Shown here piece after piece: positions 1 through 5,886 of a DNA stretch of 6,937 nucleotides. Both the position numbers and the translations under genes were made by a program. Positions within the stretch are counted from its first letter, which is position 1, and each line of letters begins with the position of its first letter. The stretch spans positions 1-6,937 of the forward strand of contig JADGHI010000199.1 of NCBI GenBank assembly GCA_019689515.1, read 5' to 3'. The DNA comes from Acetobacteraceae bacterium (lineage in GTDB: Bacteria > Pseudomonadota > Alphaproteobacteria > Acetobacterales > Acetobacteraceae). The notes beneath the pieces were generated by a model. That model saw only the letters and a program-made list of their open reading frames with translations, was not told the DNA's origin and searched no databases.

Positions 1-370
1 GCTCGAAGGCGGCCGCCGCGGCGGCGAGGACGCCGTGGAGGCGGCGCGCGCGGCGCTCGCGCTCCGCCGCCGCGGGGCTGGCTTTGGGCACCTCGAGCCC
101 GGCCTCGGCCGCCAGCCGCTCCACCGCTTCCGGAAAGGAGGCGCCCTCCGCGCGCATGACGAAGGAGACCGCGTCGCCATGCGCCCCGCAGCCGAAGCAG
201 TGGAAGTGGTCCTCATAGACGTAGAAGGAGGGAGTCTTCTCCTGATGGAAGGGGCAGCAGCCCTTCCAGTTCCGCCCGCCGGCGCGGGTCAGCCGCGTCC
301 GCCTCCCGATCAGGGCGGCGAGCGGGGTGCGGGCGCGGAGCTCGTCGAGGAAGGCGGGCGGAAGGGCCAT
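1..370 (-). CDS. dnaG: DNA primase DnaG, N-terminal part (runs off the left edge)
   Basis: DnaG makes the short RNA primers for chromosomal replication and works with the DnaB helicase. Only the first 123 codons are in the window. They carry the CHC2 zinc-binding domain that recognises template DNA: the ligands are Cys39 and His42 (in GCCPFHQEKTPSF) and Cys58 and Cys61 (in HCFGCGAHGD). The spacing and position are close to those of E. coli DnaG. The downstream FVMRAEGASFPEAVERLA segment is also typical of the family. The ATG at 370 gives the usual short leader before the zinc finger. No strong Shine-Dalgarno sequence precedes it, but an extended -10 promoter-like element lies about 15 bases upstream. 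The stop of the next gene upstream (a DUF3592 protein) is 79 bases away. The identification is secure. The RNA polymerase-like catalytic domain lies outside the window. Confidence 0.96.
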   Translation of the reverse strand, partial: MALPPAFLDELRARTPLAALIGRRTRLTRAGGRNWKGCCPFHQEKTPSFYVYEDHFHCFGCGAHGDAVSFVMRAEGASFPEAVERLAAEAGLEVPKASPAAAERERRARRLHGVLAAAAAAFE

Positions 371-384
371 CGTGGAGCCAAATC

Positions 385-393
385 ATTGTAGCA
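385..393 (-). promoter_or_regulatory. Possible extended -10 promoter for dnaG
   Basis: Read on the minus strand, the bases are TGCTACAAT: a TACAAT hexamer (5 of 6 matches to TATAAT) preceded by the TG of an extended -10. It lies in the 79-base gap between the DUF3592 stop and dnaG, in otherwise GC-rich DNA. A start site about 7 bases downstream would leave a leader of only about 8 bases before the dnaG ATG. No good -35 is visible, which is tolerated in extended -10 promoters. This is a motif match only. Confidence 0.35.
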
Positions 394-449
394 CAACCAG
401 CCCCGGCCGGACCTCCCCGCTTACGACGCCCGCCTGGCAGCCGCAGGGA

Positions 450-935
450 TCACGGTCGCGCGGGCGGCACCGGCGCAGCGTGGCGCGGCCCCCGGAACAG
501 CAGGACGCCCCCGAGCAGCAGGAGCACCGCGAAGAAGGCGAGCACCCAAGGCGTGATGCCCGGTCCGGAGGCCACATCGGAGGGCAGGCGCAGACGGGTC
601 GGATCGGCGGGGTCATAGACCACCGTCGCGCGGCGCCCGCGGGGGAAGTCCGAAGGCGTCACGGCGGTGGAAGAGGTGGCCTGCATCGTCCTCCCGTCCG
701 CGGTGGCAAACCGGAAGATCGGGTAGTAGCTGGCGCTGCCCCGCCGGCTGCGGTGCGTCTCCATGCCGACCACGGTCGCCTCGACCTGCACGCCCCGGGC
801 CGCCAGTCCCCAGACCTCGCTGACCTGCGAATAGGCGCCATAGGCCAACACGAGGCCGATCAGCATGAGGAAGATGCCGAGGCCGCGCGTCCTGGCGGGC
901 TGCTGCTGCGACGGCGTCTGAGTCGCTGCACTCAT
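450..935 (-). CDS. DUF3592-type two-TM membrane protein (copy nearest dnaG)
   Basis: A 161-residue protein of unknown function with the layout of DUF3592 proteins. It has a Gln/Pro/Thr-rich N-terminus, a first membrane segment at about 18-36, a middle beta-rich domain probably outside the cytoplasm, a second membrane segment at about 127-147, and a short basic/proline tail. Family-like motifs are YYPIF (70-74), followed by an ATADGR segment, and VVYDPADP (105-112). The ATG at 935 was chosen because a GGAAGGAA Shine-Dalgarno sequence (943-950, complementary strand) lies 7 bases upstream. An upstream start at 998 would add 21 residues without a comparable site. It is clearly paralogous to the protein encoded at 1109-1627, 173 bases upstream on the same strand. 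No enzymatic residues are recognisable, so no function is assigned. Confidence 0.85.
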   Translation of the reverse strand: MSAATQTPSQQQPARTRGLGIFLMLIGLVLAYGAYSQVSEVWGLAARGVQVEATVVGMETHRSRRGSASYYPIFRFATADGRTMQATSSTAVTPSDFPRGRRATVVYDPADPTRLRLPSDVASGPGITPWVLAFFAVLLLLGGVLLFRGPRHAAPVPPARP

Positions 936-1108
936 CGTTGCGTTCCTTCCCGGCGCTATCGCCTCAGAAAGAATCGCGCGCGTATCGGCGGATGGCAATG
1001 CAAGCCTGCCCGCGCACGACCGCGGAGCGCGGCGGGCCGCAGCCTCATGGGCGGGACGACGCCCCGGACGCAGCCCCCCTTCCGCCCGTGCGAGGAGGCA
1101 ATAGGGCT

Positions 1109-1627
1109 TCAGCCCGCGCGGGAGGCCCCGCCGGTGGTGGACGCGGGCGCCTTAGCCGCCGGGCGCTTGAACAGGACCAAGGCCCCGAGCGCGAACGCGG
1201 CAAGCGCGAAGCCACCGAAGATCCAAGGCAAGGCACCCGGCCCCTCGGCGACCGCTTCGGCCGGACGGACGGTGGAGGTGTCGGCGGGATCGTACACGAC
1301 CTCGACAGTGCGCCCGCTCCTGTATGGTTCGAGCGAGGACACGGAGACGGCCGAACGCTCCCGCGTGACGCGCCCGTCGGCGGTGCGGAACACGAAGATC
1401 GGGTAGTAGGTCGAGACTCCCCTGCGGCGATGCTCCTCGACCGAGTACACCCGCGCCTCGGCGCGCACGCCGTTGGCCGCCAGGTGACGGACCTCGGCCA
1501 CCGGCAGCCAGGCGAGGACGGCCAGGCCGACGCCGGCCGCCAGGAAGATCACCGCGAGAAGGATCGGCCGCTTCGGCGCCGGTTGCGCCGAAGGCTGCGC
1601 CGACGGTGGCACGGCACTGCCGCTCAT
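1109..1627 (-). CDS. DUF3592-type two-TM membrane protein (copy nearest yqeY)
   Basis: A 172-residue paralogue of the protein encoded at 450-935, with the same architecture. It has a Pro/Ser/Ala/Gln-rich N-terminus, a membrane segment at about 21-41, a middle domain, a second membrane segment at about 132-153, and an Ala/Lys/Ser/Thr tail. The shared motifs are STYYPIFVFRTADGR (72-86) and VEVVYDPAD (108-116). The two copies differ most in the tails and in the loop around 88-105. The start is supported by an AAGGG about 7 bases upstream of the ATG. The middle domain probably sits in the periplasm or at the membrane surface, but topology was judged from hydrophobicity by eye only. The function is unknown. 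It lies 205 bases downstream of yqeY, with a strong hairpin in that gap, so it may have its own promoter. Confidence 0.85.
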   Translation of the reverse strand: MSGSAVPPSAQPSAQPAPKRPILLAVIFLAAGVGLAVLAWLPVAEVRHLAANGVRAEARVYSVEEHRRRGVSTYYPIFVFRTADGRVTRERSAVSVSSLEPYRSGRTVEVVYDPADTSTVRPAEAVAEGPGALPWIFGGFALAAFALGALVLFKRPAAKAPASTTGGASRAG

Positions 1628-1755
1628 GGCGCCGCCCTTCGCGTCATGGTGGAGCGATCAAGGCCGCAGGCATCTCGCATGGCGGAGGCTCCTCCCCATG
1701 TCAGCCTGCCCCTGACGCTATGATGGTGCAACGAGAATCCGCGCACGTCCAACGG

Positions 1756-1787
1756 TCCGGCCGGGCCGACTGTCCGGCCCGGCAGGA
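1756..1787 (-). terminator. Strong hairpin downstream of yqeY, possible terminator
   Basis: The arms 1756-1768 and 1775-1787 pair over 13 positions with a single G/A mismatch, the inner 9 pairs all G-C, around a 6-base loop (ACTGTC). The hairpin begins 46 bases after the yqeY stop, where a terminator would be expected. No T-run follows on the minus strand, so it is not a classical intrinsic terminator. It could stall polymerase, protect the 3' end of the yqeY mRNA, or be a by-product of high GC content. Confidence 0.35.
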
Positions 1788-1832
1788 TGCCGGGACGCGT
1801 TGCCGTCCGATGCCGGCCGAACGGAGGCGCGC

Positions 1833-2291
1833 CTATCCCCCGAGCCGCGCCTTCACCATCGGCCCCGCCTTGGCGAGGTCGAGCGTTGCGGCGTGCTTGG
1901 CCCGCAGCGCCGCCATGACCTTGCCCATGTCCTTGATGCCGGAGGCCCCGGTCTCGGCCACCGCCGCCTCGATCGCGGCGCGCATGGCGGCCTCGTCCAT
2001 CTGCTGCGGCAGGAAGGACTCGATGACGCGGATCTCGGCCTCCTCCTTTTCCACAAGGTCCTGGCGGCCGCCCTGGCGGTAGAGGTTGGCGCTCTCGCGG
2101 CGGGACTTCGCCATGCCGCGCAGCATCGCGACGATCTGCTCATCGGGTACCTTGTCCACCCCCGAAGGACGGGCGGCGATGTCGGTTTCCTTGAGCCGGG
2201 CGAGAATCATCCGGAGGGTGGAGGTGCGCGCGGCGTCGCCGGCCTTCATCGCGGCCTTCAGTTCCTCGGTGAAGCGGGTGCGCAGGTCCAT
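1833..2291 (-). CDS. yqeY: GatB/YqeY domain protein
   Basis: A 152-residue, mostly helical cytoplasmic protein of the usual YqeY length (about 150). YqeY resembles the tRNA-binding C-terminal domain of GatB, a subunit of the amidotransferase that converts misacylated Glu-tRNAGln and Asp-tRNAAsn. The role of free-standing YqeY is not firmly established. Hallmarks are the N-terminal LRTRFTEELKAAMKAGD helix, TLRMILARLKE (25-35), the charged YRQGGRQDLVEKEEAEI segment (71-87), ESFLPQQM (91-98), and GIKDMGKVMAALR (118-130). The ATG at 2291 was chosen because a perfect GAGGAG lies 9 bases upstream (2301-2306, complementary strand). An upstream in-frame start at 2402 would add 37 unconserved residues read through the regulatory region. 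In many alphaproteobacteria, yqeY lies beside dnaG and opposite carA; here two DUF3592 genes lie between yqeY and dnaG. Confidence 0.93.
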   Translation of the reverse strand: MDLRTRFTEELKAAMKAGDAARTSTLRMILARLKETDIAARPSGVDKVPDEQIVAMLRGMAKSRRESANLYRQGGRQDLVEKEEAEIRVIESFLPQQMDEAAMRAAIEAAVAETGASGIKDMGKVMAALRAKHAATLDLAKAGPMVKARLGG

Positions 2292-2379
2292 CGGGCGGGT
2301 CTCCTCGGGATCGAGGTCGGTATAGCGCGGGCCACGCCGGGGCGGCAGCGGCCGAGGACGGTGGGCATCGACGCCACAC

Positions 2380-2396
2380 TGGGAACTAATTTCCCA
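2380..2396. promoter_or_regulatory. Palindrome 1, putative operator
   Basis: TGGGAACTAATTTCCCA is a perfect inverted repeat with 6-bp arms around a 5-base centre. It lies in the divergent yqeY-carA intergenic region, 88 bases from the yqeY ATG and 53 bases from the carA fusion ATG. A near copy (14 of 17 bases identical) occurs 40 bp downstream. Its AT-rich centre and its repetition in GC-rich DNA make chance unlikely. It is probably the binding site of a dimeric regulator. Which protein binds is not shown by the sequence; the helix-turn-helix fused to CarA is the obvious candidate. Confidence 0.65.
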
Positions 2397-2413
2397 ACCC
2401 ATCCGGTTTCCGG

Positions 2414-2442
2414 TTGCACCGGGAAGTGATTTCCCACATTTA
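2414..2442 (+). promoter_or_regulatory. Weak promoter-like arrangement for the carA operon
   Basis: TTGCAC (2414-2419) as a -35 and CATTTA (2437-2442) as a -10 are separated by exactly 17 bases, and those 17 bases are palindrome 2. Both hexamers match the consensus poorly (about 3 of 6 and 2 of 6), so the hexamers alone are weak evidence. The geometry would put the start site at about 2449-2450, on the fusion ATG, giving a leaderless mRNA. This agrees with the absence of a Shine-Dalgarno sequence before that ATG. Confidence 0.3.
2420..2436. promoter_or_regulatory. Palindrome 2, putative operator overlapping the carA promoter
   Basis: CGGGAAGTGATTTCCCA has 5-bp perfect arms (GGGAA/TTCCC) around GTGAT. 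It matches palindrome 1 at 14 of 17 positions, in the same orientation, centre to centre 40 bp (close to four helical turns). It ends 13 bases before the carA fusion ATG, so a bound protein would be expected to block transcription initiation. Autoregulation by the HTH-CarA fusion is an inference. Confidence 0.65.
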
Positions 2443-2449
2443 CCGTCCC

Positions 2450-3850
2450 ATGCGGTCCGTCGAAGACATCATCGCCCTGATGGGTGGCCCGGAGGCCGCC
2501 GCCGCCCGCTGCGGCGTCGGCACCGAAGCCGTGCGCAAATGGCGCCAGGCGCGCGCCATCCCGGCAAAGCACTGGCCCGCGGTGCTCGCCGCCACCGGGC
2601 TCACCCTCGCCGAACTGCCCGGCGCCCCGGCCGGCGCCTCCCCCCCGGAGACCCATGCGATGCCCGATCCGATCGACAGCGCCACGGTGCCGCCGGAGGG
2701 CGCGACCGCCGCCCTCGTCCTCGGCGATGGGACGGTGCTCTGGGGCCGAGGTTTCGGGGCGTATGGCACGCGGGTGGGCGAGGTCTGCTTCACCACGGGC
2801 ATGACCGGCTACCAGGAGACGCTGACCGACCCCTCCTACGCCGGGCAGATCATCACCTTCACCTTCCCCCATATCGGCAATGTCGGCGCCAATCCGGAGG
2901 ACATCGAGGCGGGCACCCCGGCCGCCCGCGGCCTGGTGGTGAAGCAGGACGTCACCGAGCCCTCCAACTGGCGCGCCACCCGCCACCTCGACGACTGGCT
3001 GAAGAGCCACGGCGTGACGGGCATCGCGGGAGTGGATACCCGCGCGCTGACCGCGCGGATCCGTGACGGCGGCGCGCCGAACGGCGTGCTGTGCTTCCCG
3101 GCCGACGGGCGCTTCGACATCGCGGAGTTGCGCGCCCAGGCGCGCGAGTGGCCCGGGCTCATCGGGATGGACCTGGCGCGCGAGGTCTCCTGCCGCCAGT
3201 CCTACCGCTGGGACGAGACGGAATGGGCCTGGCCGCAGGGCTACGGCCGGCTGACGGCGCCAAAGCACAGGGTCGTGGCGGTGGACTACGGGGCGAAGCG
3301 CAACATCCTGCGCGGCCTCGCCAGCGCCGGCTGCGAGGTGATGGTCGTGCCCGCAACCGCGAGCGCGGAGGAGATCCTGCGCCACGCGCCGGACGGCGTG
3401 TTCCTCTCCAACGGCCCCGGCGACCCGGCGGCGACGGGCGAATACGCCGTGCCCGTGATCCGCGAGGTGCTGGAGCGCGGCGTGCCGATCTTCGGCATCT
3501 GCCTCGGCCATCAGTTGCTTGCCCGGACGCTCGGCGCGCAGACCTACAAGATGGAGCGCGGGCACCGGGGAGCGAACCAGCCGGTGAAGGACCTAGCCAC
3601 GGGCAAGGTCGAGATCACCTGCCAGAACCACGGCTTCGCGGTGGACGAGAAATCCCTGCCGAAGAACGCGCGGGTCACCCATGTCTCGCTGTTCGACGGA
3701 TCGAACGAGGGCATCGCCTGCACCGACCGCCCCGCCTTCTCCGTGCAGTACCACCCGGAGGCGGGACCGGGCCCGACCGACAGCCACTACCTGTTCCACC
3801 GCTTCGTTGAGCTGATCGAGAAGCACAAGGAAGGCAGCGGCAGGGCATGA
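2450..3850 (+). CDS. carA: Carbamoyl-phosphate synthase small subunit with N-terminal helix-turn-helix domain
   Basis: CarA is the glutaminase subunit that releases ammonia from glutamine and channels it to CarB. The frame from ATG 2450 gives 466 residues, against about 380 for ordinary CarA. Residues 1-57 look like a Cro/YdaS-type helix-turn-helix (GGPEAAAARCGVGTEAVRKW, then IPAKHWPAVLAATGLTLAEL). Residues 58-70 are a Pro/Ala/Gly-rich linker. From Met71 (nucleotide 2660) a complete CarA follows: the small-chain domain with FTTGMTGYQETLTDPSYAGQ and FPHIGNVGAN, then a class I glutamine amidotransferase from about 272, with SNGPGDP, nucleophile Cys351 in GICLGHQ, and His435 and Glu437 in QYHPE. 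All catalytic residues are present. No stop separates the two parts. The 2450 ATG lacks a Shine-Dalgarno sequence, while Met71 has GGAG nearby, so both long and short forms are possible. From memory and unchecked, RefSeq has a domain called 'carph-isopro' that may be this N-terminal element. Confidence 0.93.
   Translation: MRSVEDIIALMGGPEAAAARCGVGTEAVRKWRQARAIPAKHWPAVLAATGLTLAELPGAPAGASPPETHAMPDPIDSATVPPEGATAALVLGDGTVLWGRGFGAYGTRVGEVCFTTGMTGYQETLTDPSYAGQIITFTFPHIGNVGANPEDIEAGTPAARGLVVKQDVTEPSNWRATRHLDDWLKSHGVTGIAGVDTRALTARIRDGGAPNGVLCFPADGRFDIAELRAQAREWPGLIGMDLAREVSCRQSYRWDETEWAWPQGYGRLTAPKHRVVAVDYGAKRNILRGLASAGCEVMVVPATASAEEILRHAPDGVFLSNGPGDPAATGEYAVPVIREVLERGVPIFGICLGHQLLARTLGAQTYKMERGHRGANQPVKDLATGKVEITCQNHGFAVDEKSLPKNARVTHVSLFDGSNEGIACTDRPAFSVQYHPEAGPGPTDSHYLFHRFVELIEKHKEGSGRA
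2647..2650 (+). promoter_or_regulatory. Internal ribosome binding site for short CarA
   Basis: GGAG lies 9 bases before an in-frame ATG at 2660, exactly at the junction between the linker and the conserved CarA domain. Initiation there gives a conventional 396-residue CarA without the helix-turn-helix. It is a better-looking start signal than that of the 2450 ATG. It may be functional, or it may be the relic of the original carA start from before the fusion. Confidence 0.45.
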
Positions 3851-4620
3851 GCGGGATGTTCGACCTGGCGGGGCGCGTCGCGCTCGTCACTGGCGGGAAC
3901 GGCGGGATCGGCCTCGGCCTCGCGCGCGGGATGGCGCGCTGCGGCGCCGCGGTGATGGTGGCGGGGCGCAACGCGGCGAAGAACGCCAAGGCGGTGGAGG
4001 AGCTTTCCGCCCTGGGCGCGGCGGCGCAGGCCGCGGCGGTGGAGGCGGACGTCACCGATCCGGACTCGGTCGCCGCGATGGTGGCGCGCACGGTGGAGCG
4101 CTTCGGCCGGCTCGACATCCTGGTGAACAACGCCGGCACCAACATCCGCCGCCGGCCGGAGGAGTACCGCCTGGAGGACTGGCGGACGGTGCTCGACACC
4201 AACCTGACGAGCGCGATGCTCGCCTCGCAGGCGGCCCATCCGCACCTCAAGGCTGGCGGGCATGGGCGGGTGATCAACATCGGCTCCATGCTCTCGATCT
4301 TCGGCTTGCCCTTCCATGTCGCCTATGGCGCGTCGAAGGGCGGGATCGTGCAGATGACGCGATCCATGGCGGTGGCCTGGGCACCGGACGGGATCACGGT
4401 GAACGCGCTGCTGCCGGGCTGGATCGACACGGATCTGACGCGCAAGGCGCGGTCCGAGATGCCGACGCTGAACGCCAACGTGCTGGCGCGCACGCCGATG
4501 GGACGCTGGGGCGATCCGCGGGATTTCGAGGGCATCGGCGCGTTCCTCGCGAGCGACGCGGCGGCCTTCATCACCGGGACGGCGATCCCGGTGGATGGCG
4601 GGTTCTCGGTGCAGGGCTAG
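3847..4620 (+). CDS. Classical short-chain dehydrogenase/reductase (SDR), KduD/gluconate 5-dehydrogenase-like
   Basis: A 257-residue soluble NAD(P)-dependent oxidoreductase of the usual classical SDR length. The Rossmann cofactor motif TGGNGGIG is at 15-22 and NNAG at 94-97. The catalytic tetrad is complete: Asn119, Ser147, Tyr160 and Lys164 (YGASK). The C-terminal segment TGTAIPVDGGFS is typical. Arg41 after the second beta strand (VAGRN) suggests NADP(H) preference, which is an inference. NIRRRPEEYRLEDW after NNAGT and the overall pattern resemble gluconate 5-dehydrogenase, KduD and sugar dehydrogenases, but the substrate cannot be read from the sequence. The ATG overlaps the carA stop (ATGA), indicating translational coupling. 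An AAGGA lies 15 bases upstream, rather far. Met4 is an alternative start. Its place between carA and carB is not explained by carbamoyl-phosphate synthesis. Confidence 0.93.
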   Translation: MSGMFDLAGRVALVTGGNGGIGLGLARGMARCGAAVMVAGRNAAKNAKAVEELSALGAAAQAAAVEADVTDPDSVAAMVARTVERFGRLDILVNNAGTNIRRRPEEYRLEDWRTVLDTNLTSAMLASQAAHPHLKAGGHGRVINIGSMLSIFGLPFHVAYGASKGGIVQMTRSMAVAWAPDGITVNALLPGWIDTDLTRKARSEMPTLNANVLARTPMGRWGDPRDFEGIGAFLASDAAAFITGTAIPVDGGFSVQG

Positions 4621-4624
4621 CGCC

Positions 4625-5254
4625 ATGCCGACAACAGCGACGCTGCTCGCCTTCGCGGCCGTCGCGCTCGGCATGGTGCTGACGCCCGGGCCGAACATGC
4701 TCTACCTGCTCAGCCGCAGCATCACGCAGGGGCGCGTCGCGGGCCTCGTTTCGCTGCTGGGCGTGGCGCTCGGCTTCGTCATCTACATGCTATGCGCGGC
4801 CTTCGGCATCACCGCGATCGTGATGGCGGTGCCCTTCGCCTATGACGCGCTGCGGCTCGCGGGGGCGGCCTATCTGCTGTGGCTTGCCTGGCAAGCACTG
4901 GCGGGGAGCGGTACGCCCTTCGCGCCGCGCGCGCTGCCGCCGCACGCCAAGGGGCGGCTGTTCGCGATGGGGCTGCTGACCAACCTGCTCAACCCGAAGA
5001 TCGCGGTGCTCTACCTGTCCCTTCTCCCGCAATTCGTCGATCCCACCCAAGGATCGGTCCTGCTGCAGAGCGTCACACTGGGCGCGGTGCAGATCGCGGT
5101 GAGCGTGACGGTGAACGCGATCCTTGTGCTGAGCGCCGGCACGGTCGCGTGCTTCCTCGCCGGACGGCCGCTCTGGCAGCGGGTGCAGCGCTGGCTGATG
5201 GCAACGGTGCTGGCGGGCCTCGCCTGCCGCATGGCGGTCGAGCGCGCGCGCTGA
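4625..5254 (+). CDS. LysE/RhtB-family exporter, first copy
   Basis: A 209-residue integral inner-membrane protein of the usual LysE/RhtB length, with five to six hydrophobic segments. Family signatures are LTPGPNMLYL (19-28) in the first membrane region, the SRSITQGRVAGLVSLLG segment after it, AAYLLWLAWQ (81-90), and LLNPKIAVLYLSLLPQF (121-137). LysE/RhtB members export basic or neutral amino acids and derivatives such as lysine, arginine, threonine and homoserine lactone. The substrate cannot be assigned here. It starts 4 bases after the SDR stop. An upstream in-frame start at 4595 would overlap the SDR and has no better signal. Its stop overlaps the start of the second copy (TGATG), so the two are probably translationally coupled. 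It is about 55% identical to that copy by hand count. Confidence 0.92.
   Translation: MPTTATLLAFAAVALGMVLTPGPNMLYLLSRSITQGRVAGLVSLLGVALGFVIYMLCAAFGITAIVMAVPFAYDALRLAGAAYLLWLAWQALAGSGTPFAPRALPPHAKGRLFAMGLLTNLLNPKIAVLYLSLLPQFVDPTQGSVLLQSVTLGAVQIAVSVTVNAILVLSAGTVACFLAGRPLWQRVQRWLMATVLAGLACRMAVERAR
4678..4704 (+). repeat. Direct repeat in the LysE pair, copy 1
   Basis: Twenty-seven bases encoding the TPGPNMLY signature are identical to 5307-5333 in the neighbouring paralogue. This reflects duplication plus strong protein conservation in high-GC codons and is not an insertion-element repeat. Identical tracts like this could serve for recombination between the two genes. Confidence 0.8.
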
Positions 5255-5886
5255 TGCCCTCCCTTGAAACGCTGCTGGTCTTCGCCGCGCTCTCGCTCGG
5301 CCTGGCGCTGACGCCCGGGCCGAACATGCTCTATCTCGTCTCGCGCTCGCTCGCGCAGGGCACGCGCGCCGGCCTCGTTTCGCTGGCCGGCTGCCAGTTC
5401 GGCAGCCTCGCCATCATGCTGCTCGCGGCGGCAGGGATCACGGCAGCGCTGCTCGCCATCCCCTATGCGTGGGACGTGCTGCGGCTCGGCGGCGCGGCCT
5501 ATCTCGCCTTCCTCGCCTGGCAGTGCCTCCGCCCCGGCGCCGCGCCGATCTTCGCGCCGCGGCCCCTGCCGCGCGAGAGCACGGCGCGGCTGTTCGGCCT
5601 GGGCTTCGCGACGGCGGCGCTCAACCCGAAGGTGGCGCTGTTCTACATGGCGGTGCTGCCGCCCTTCCTCGATCCGGCGCGCGGCGATCTGTTCCTGCAG
5701 AGCGCGGTGCTCGGCGCGGTGCAGATCGGCATCGCGATCGCCTTCGATGCGGTGCTCGTGCTCGGCGCCGGCGGCGTGGCACGGTTCCTGGCCGGCCGGC
5801 CCGCCTGGATGGCGGCGCAGCGCTGGGTGCTCGGCGGCACGCTCGGACTGCTGGCGGTGAAGTTGGCGACGGAAGGGCGGCGATGA
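5254..5886 (+). CDS. LysE/RhtB-family exporter, second copy
   Basis: A 210-residue paralogue of the preceding exporter, with the same features: LTPGPNMLYLVSRS (19-32), AAYLAFLAWQ (81-90) and ALNPKVALFYMAVLPPF (122-138), then two further hydrophobic segments and a basic end. It has one more residue than copy 1, in the loop near 99. Its ATG shares a base with the preceding stop (TGATG), and its own stop overlaps the next start (ATGA), so it sits in a run of coupled genes. The differences lie mainly in membrane segments 2 and 3 and in the loop at 91-112, which could mean a different substrate or hetero-oligomer formation. This is an inference. Confidence 0.92.
   Translation: MPSLETLLVFAALSLGLALTPGPNMLYLVSRSLAQGTRAGLVSLAGCQFGSLAIMLLAAAGITAALLAIPYAWDVLRLGGAAYLAFLAWQCLRPGAAPIFAPRPLPRESTARLFGLGFATAALNPKVALFYMAVLPPFLDPARGDLFLQSAVLGAVQIGIAIAFDAVLVLGAGGVARFLAGRPAWMAAQRWVLGGTLGLLAVKLATEGRR
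5307..5333 (+). repeat. Direct repeat in the LysE pair, copy 2
   Basis: Identical over 27 bases to 4678-4704, covering the codons for the TPGPNMLY signature of the second exporter. A shorter identical tract follows in both genes at the codons for GLVSL. Confidence 0.8.

Noticed and set aside
1104..1115. Inverted repeat GGGCT-TC-AGCCC at the DUF3592 stop codon
   Set aside because: The 2-base loop is too tight for the full stem, the arms are short, and no T-run follows, so it is not a credible terminator.
327..1723. Two long plus-strand open frames (327-1406 and 938-1723) opposite the DUF3592 genes
   Set aside because: They cross gene boundaries and intergenic gaps and have Arg/Gly/Pro-rich products without motifs. 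The minus-strand frames have membrane segments, shared motifs and ribosome binding sites.
2410..2422. Small dyad CCGGT-TGC-ACCGG between the two palindromes
   Set aside because: It is only 5-bp GC-rich arms, not repeated elsewhere in the region, and it overlaps the edge of palindrome 2; chance is likely in this base composition.
2414..2449. TTG at 2414 as an earlier carA start
   Set aside because: It would translate through palindrome 2, has no ribosome binding site, and adds 12 residues outside the helix-turn-helix; the ATG at 2450 begins just before the domain.
2258..3565. Open frame of 435 codons on the minus strand opposite carA
   Set aside because: It lies antisense to the conserved CarA reading frame, its product is rich in Arg, Gly, His and Ala with no recognisable domain, and such shadow frames are expected in very GC-rich genes.
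3787..4698. Minus-strand open frame of 303 codons opposite the SDR
   Set aside because: It is antisense to an SDR with all catalytic motifs, and its product is His/Arg-rich with no domain.
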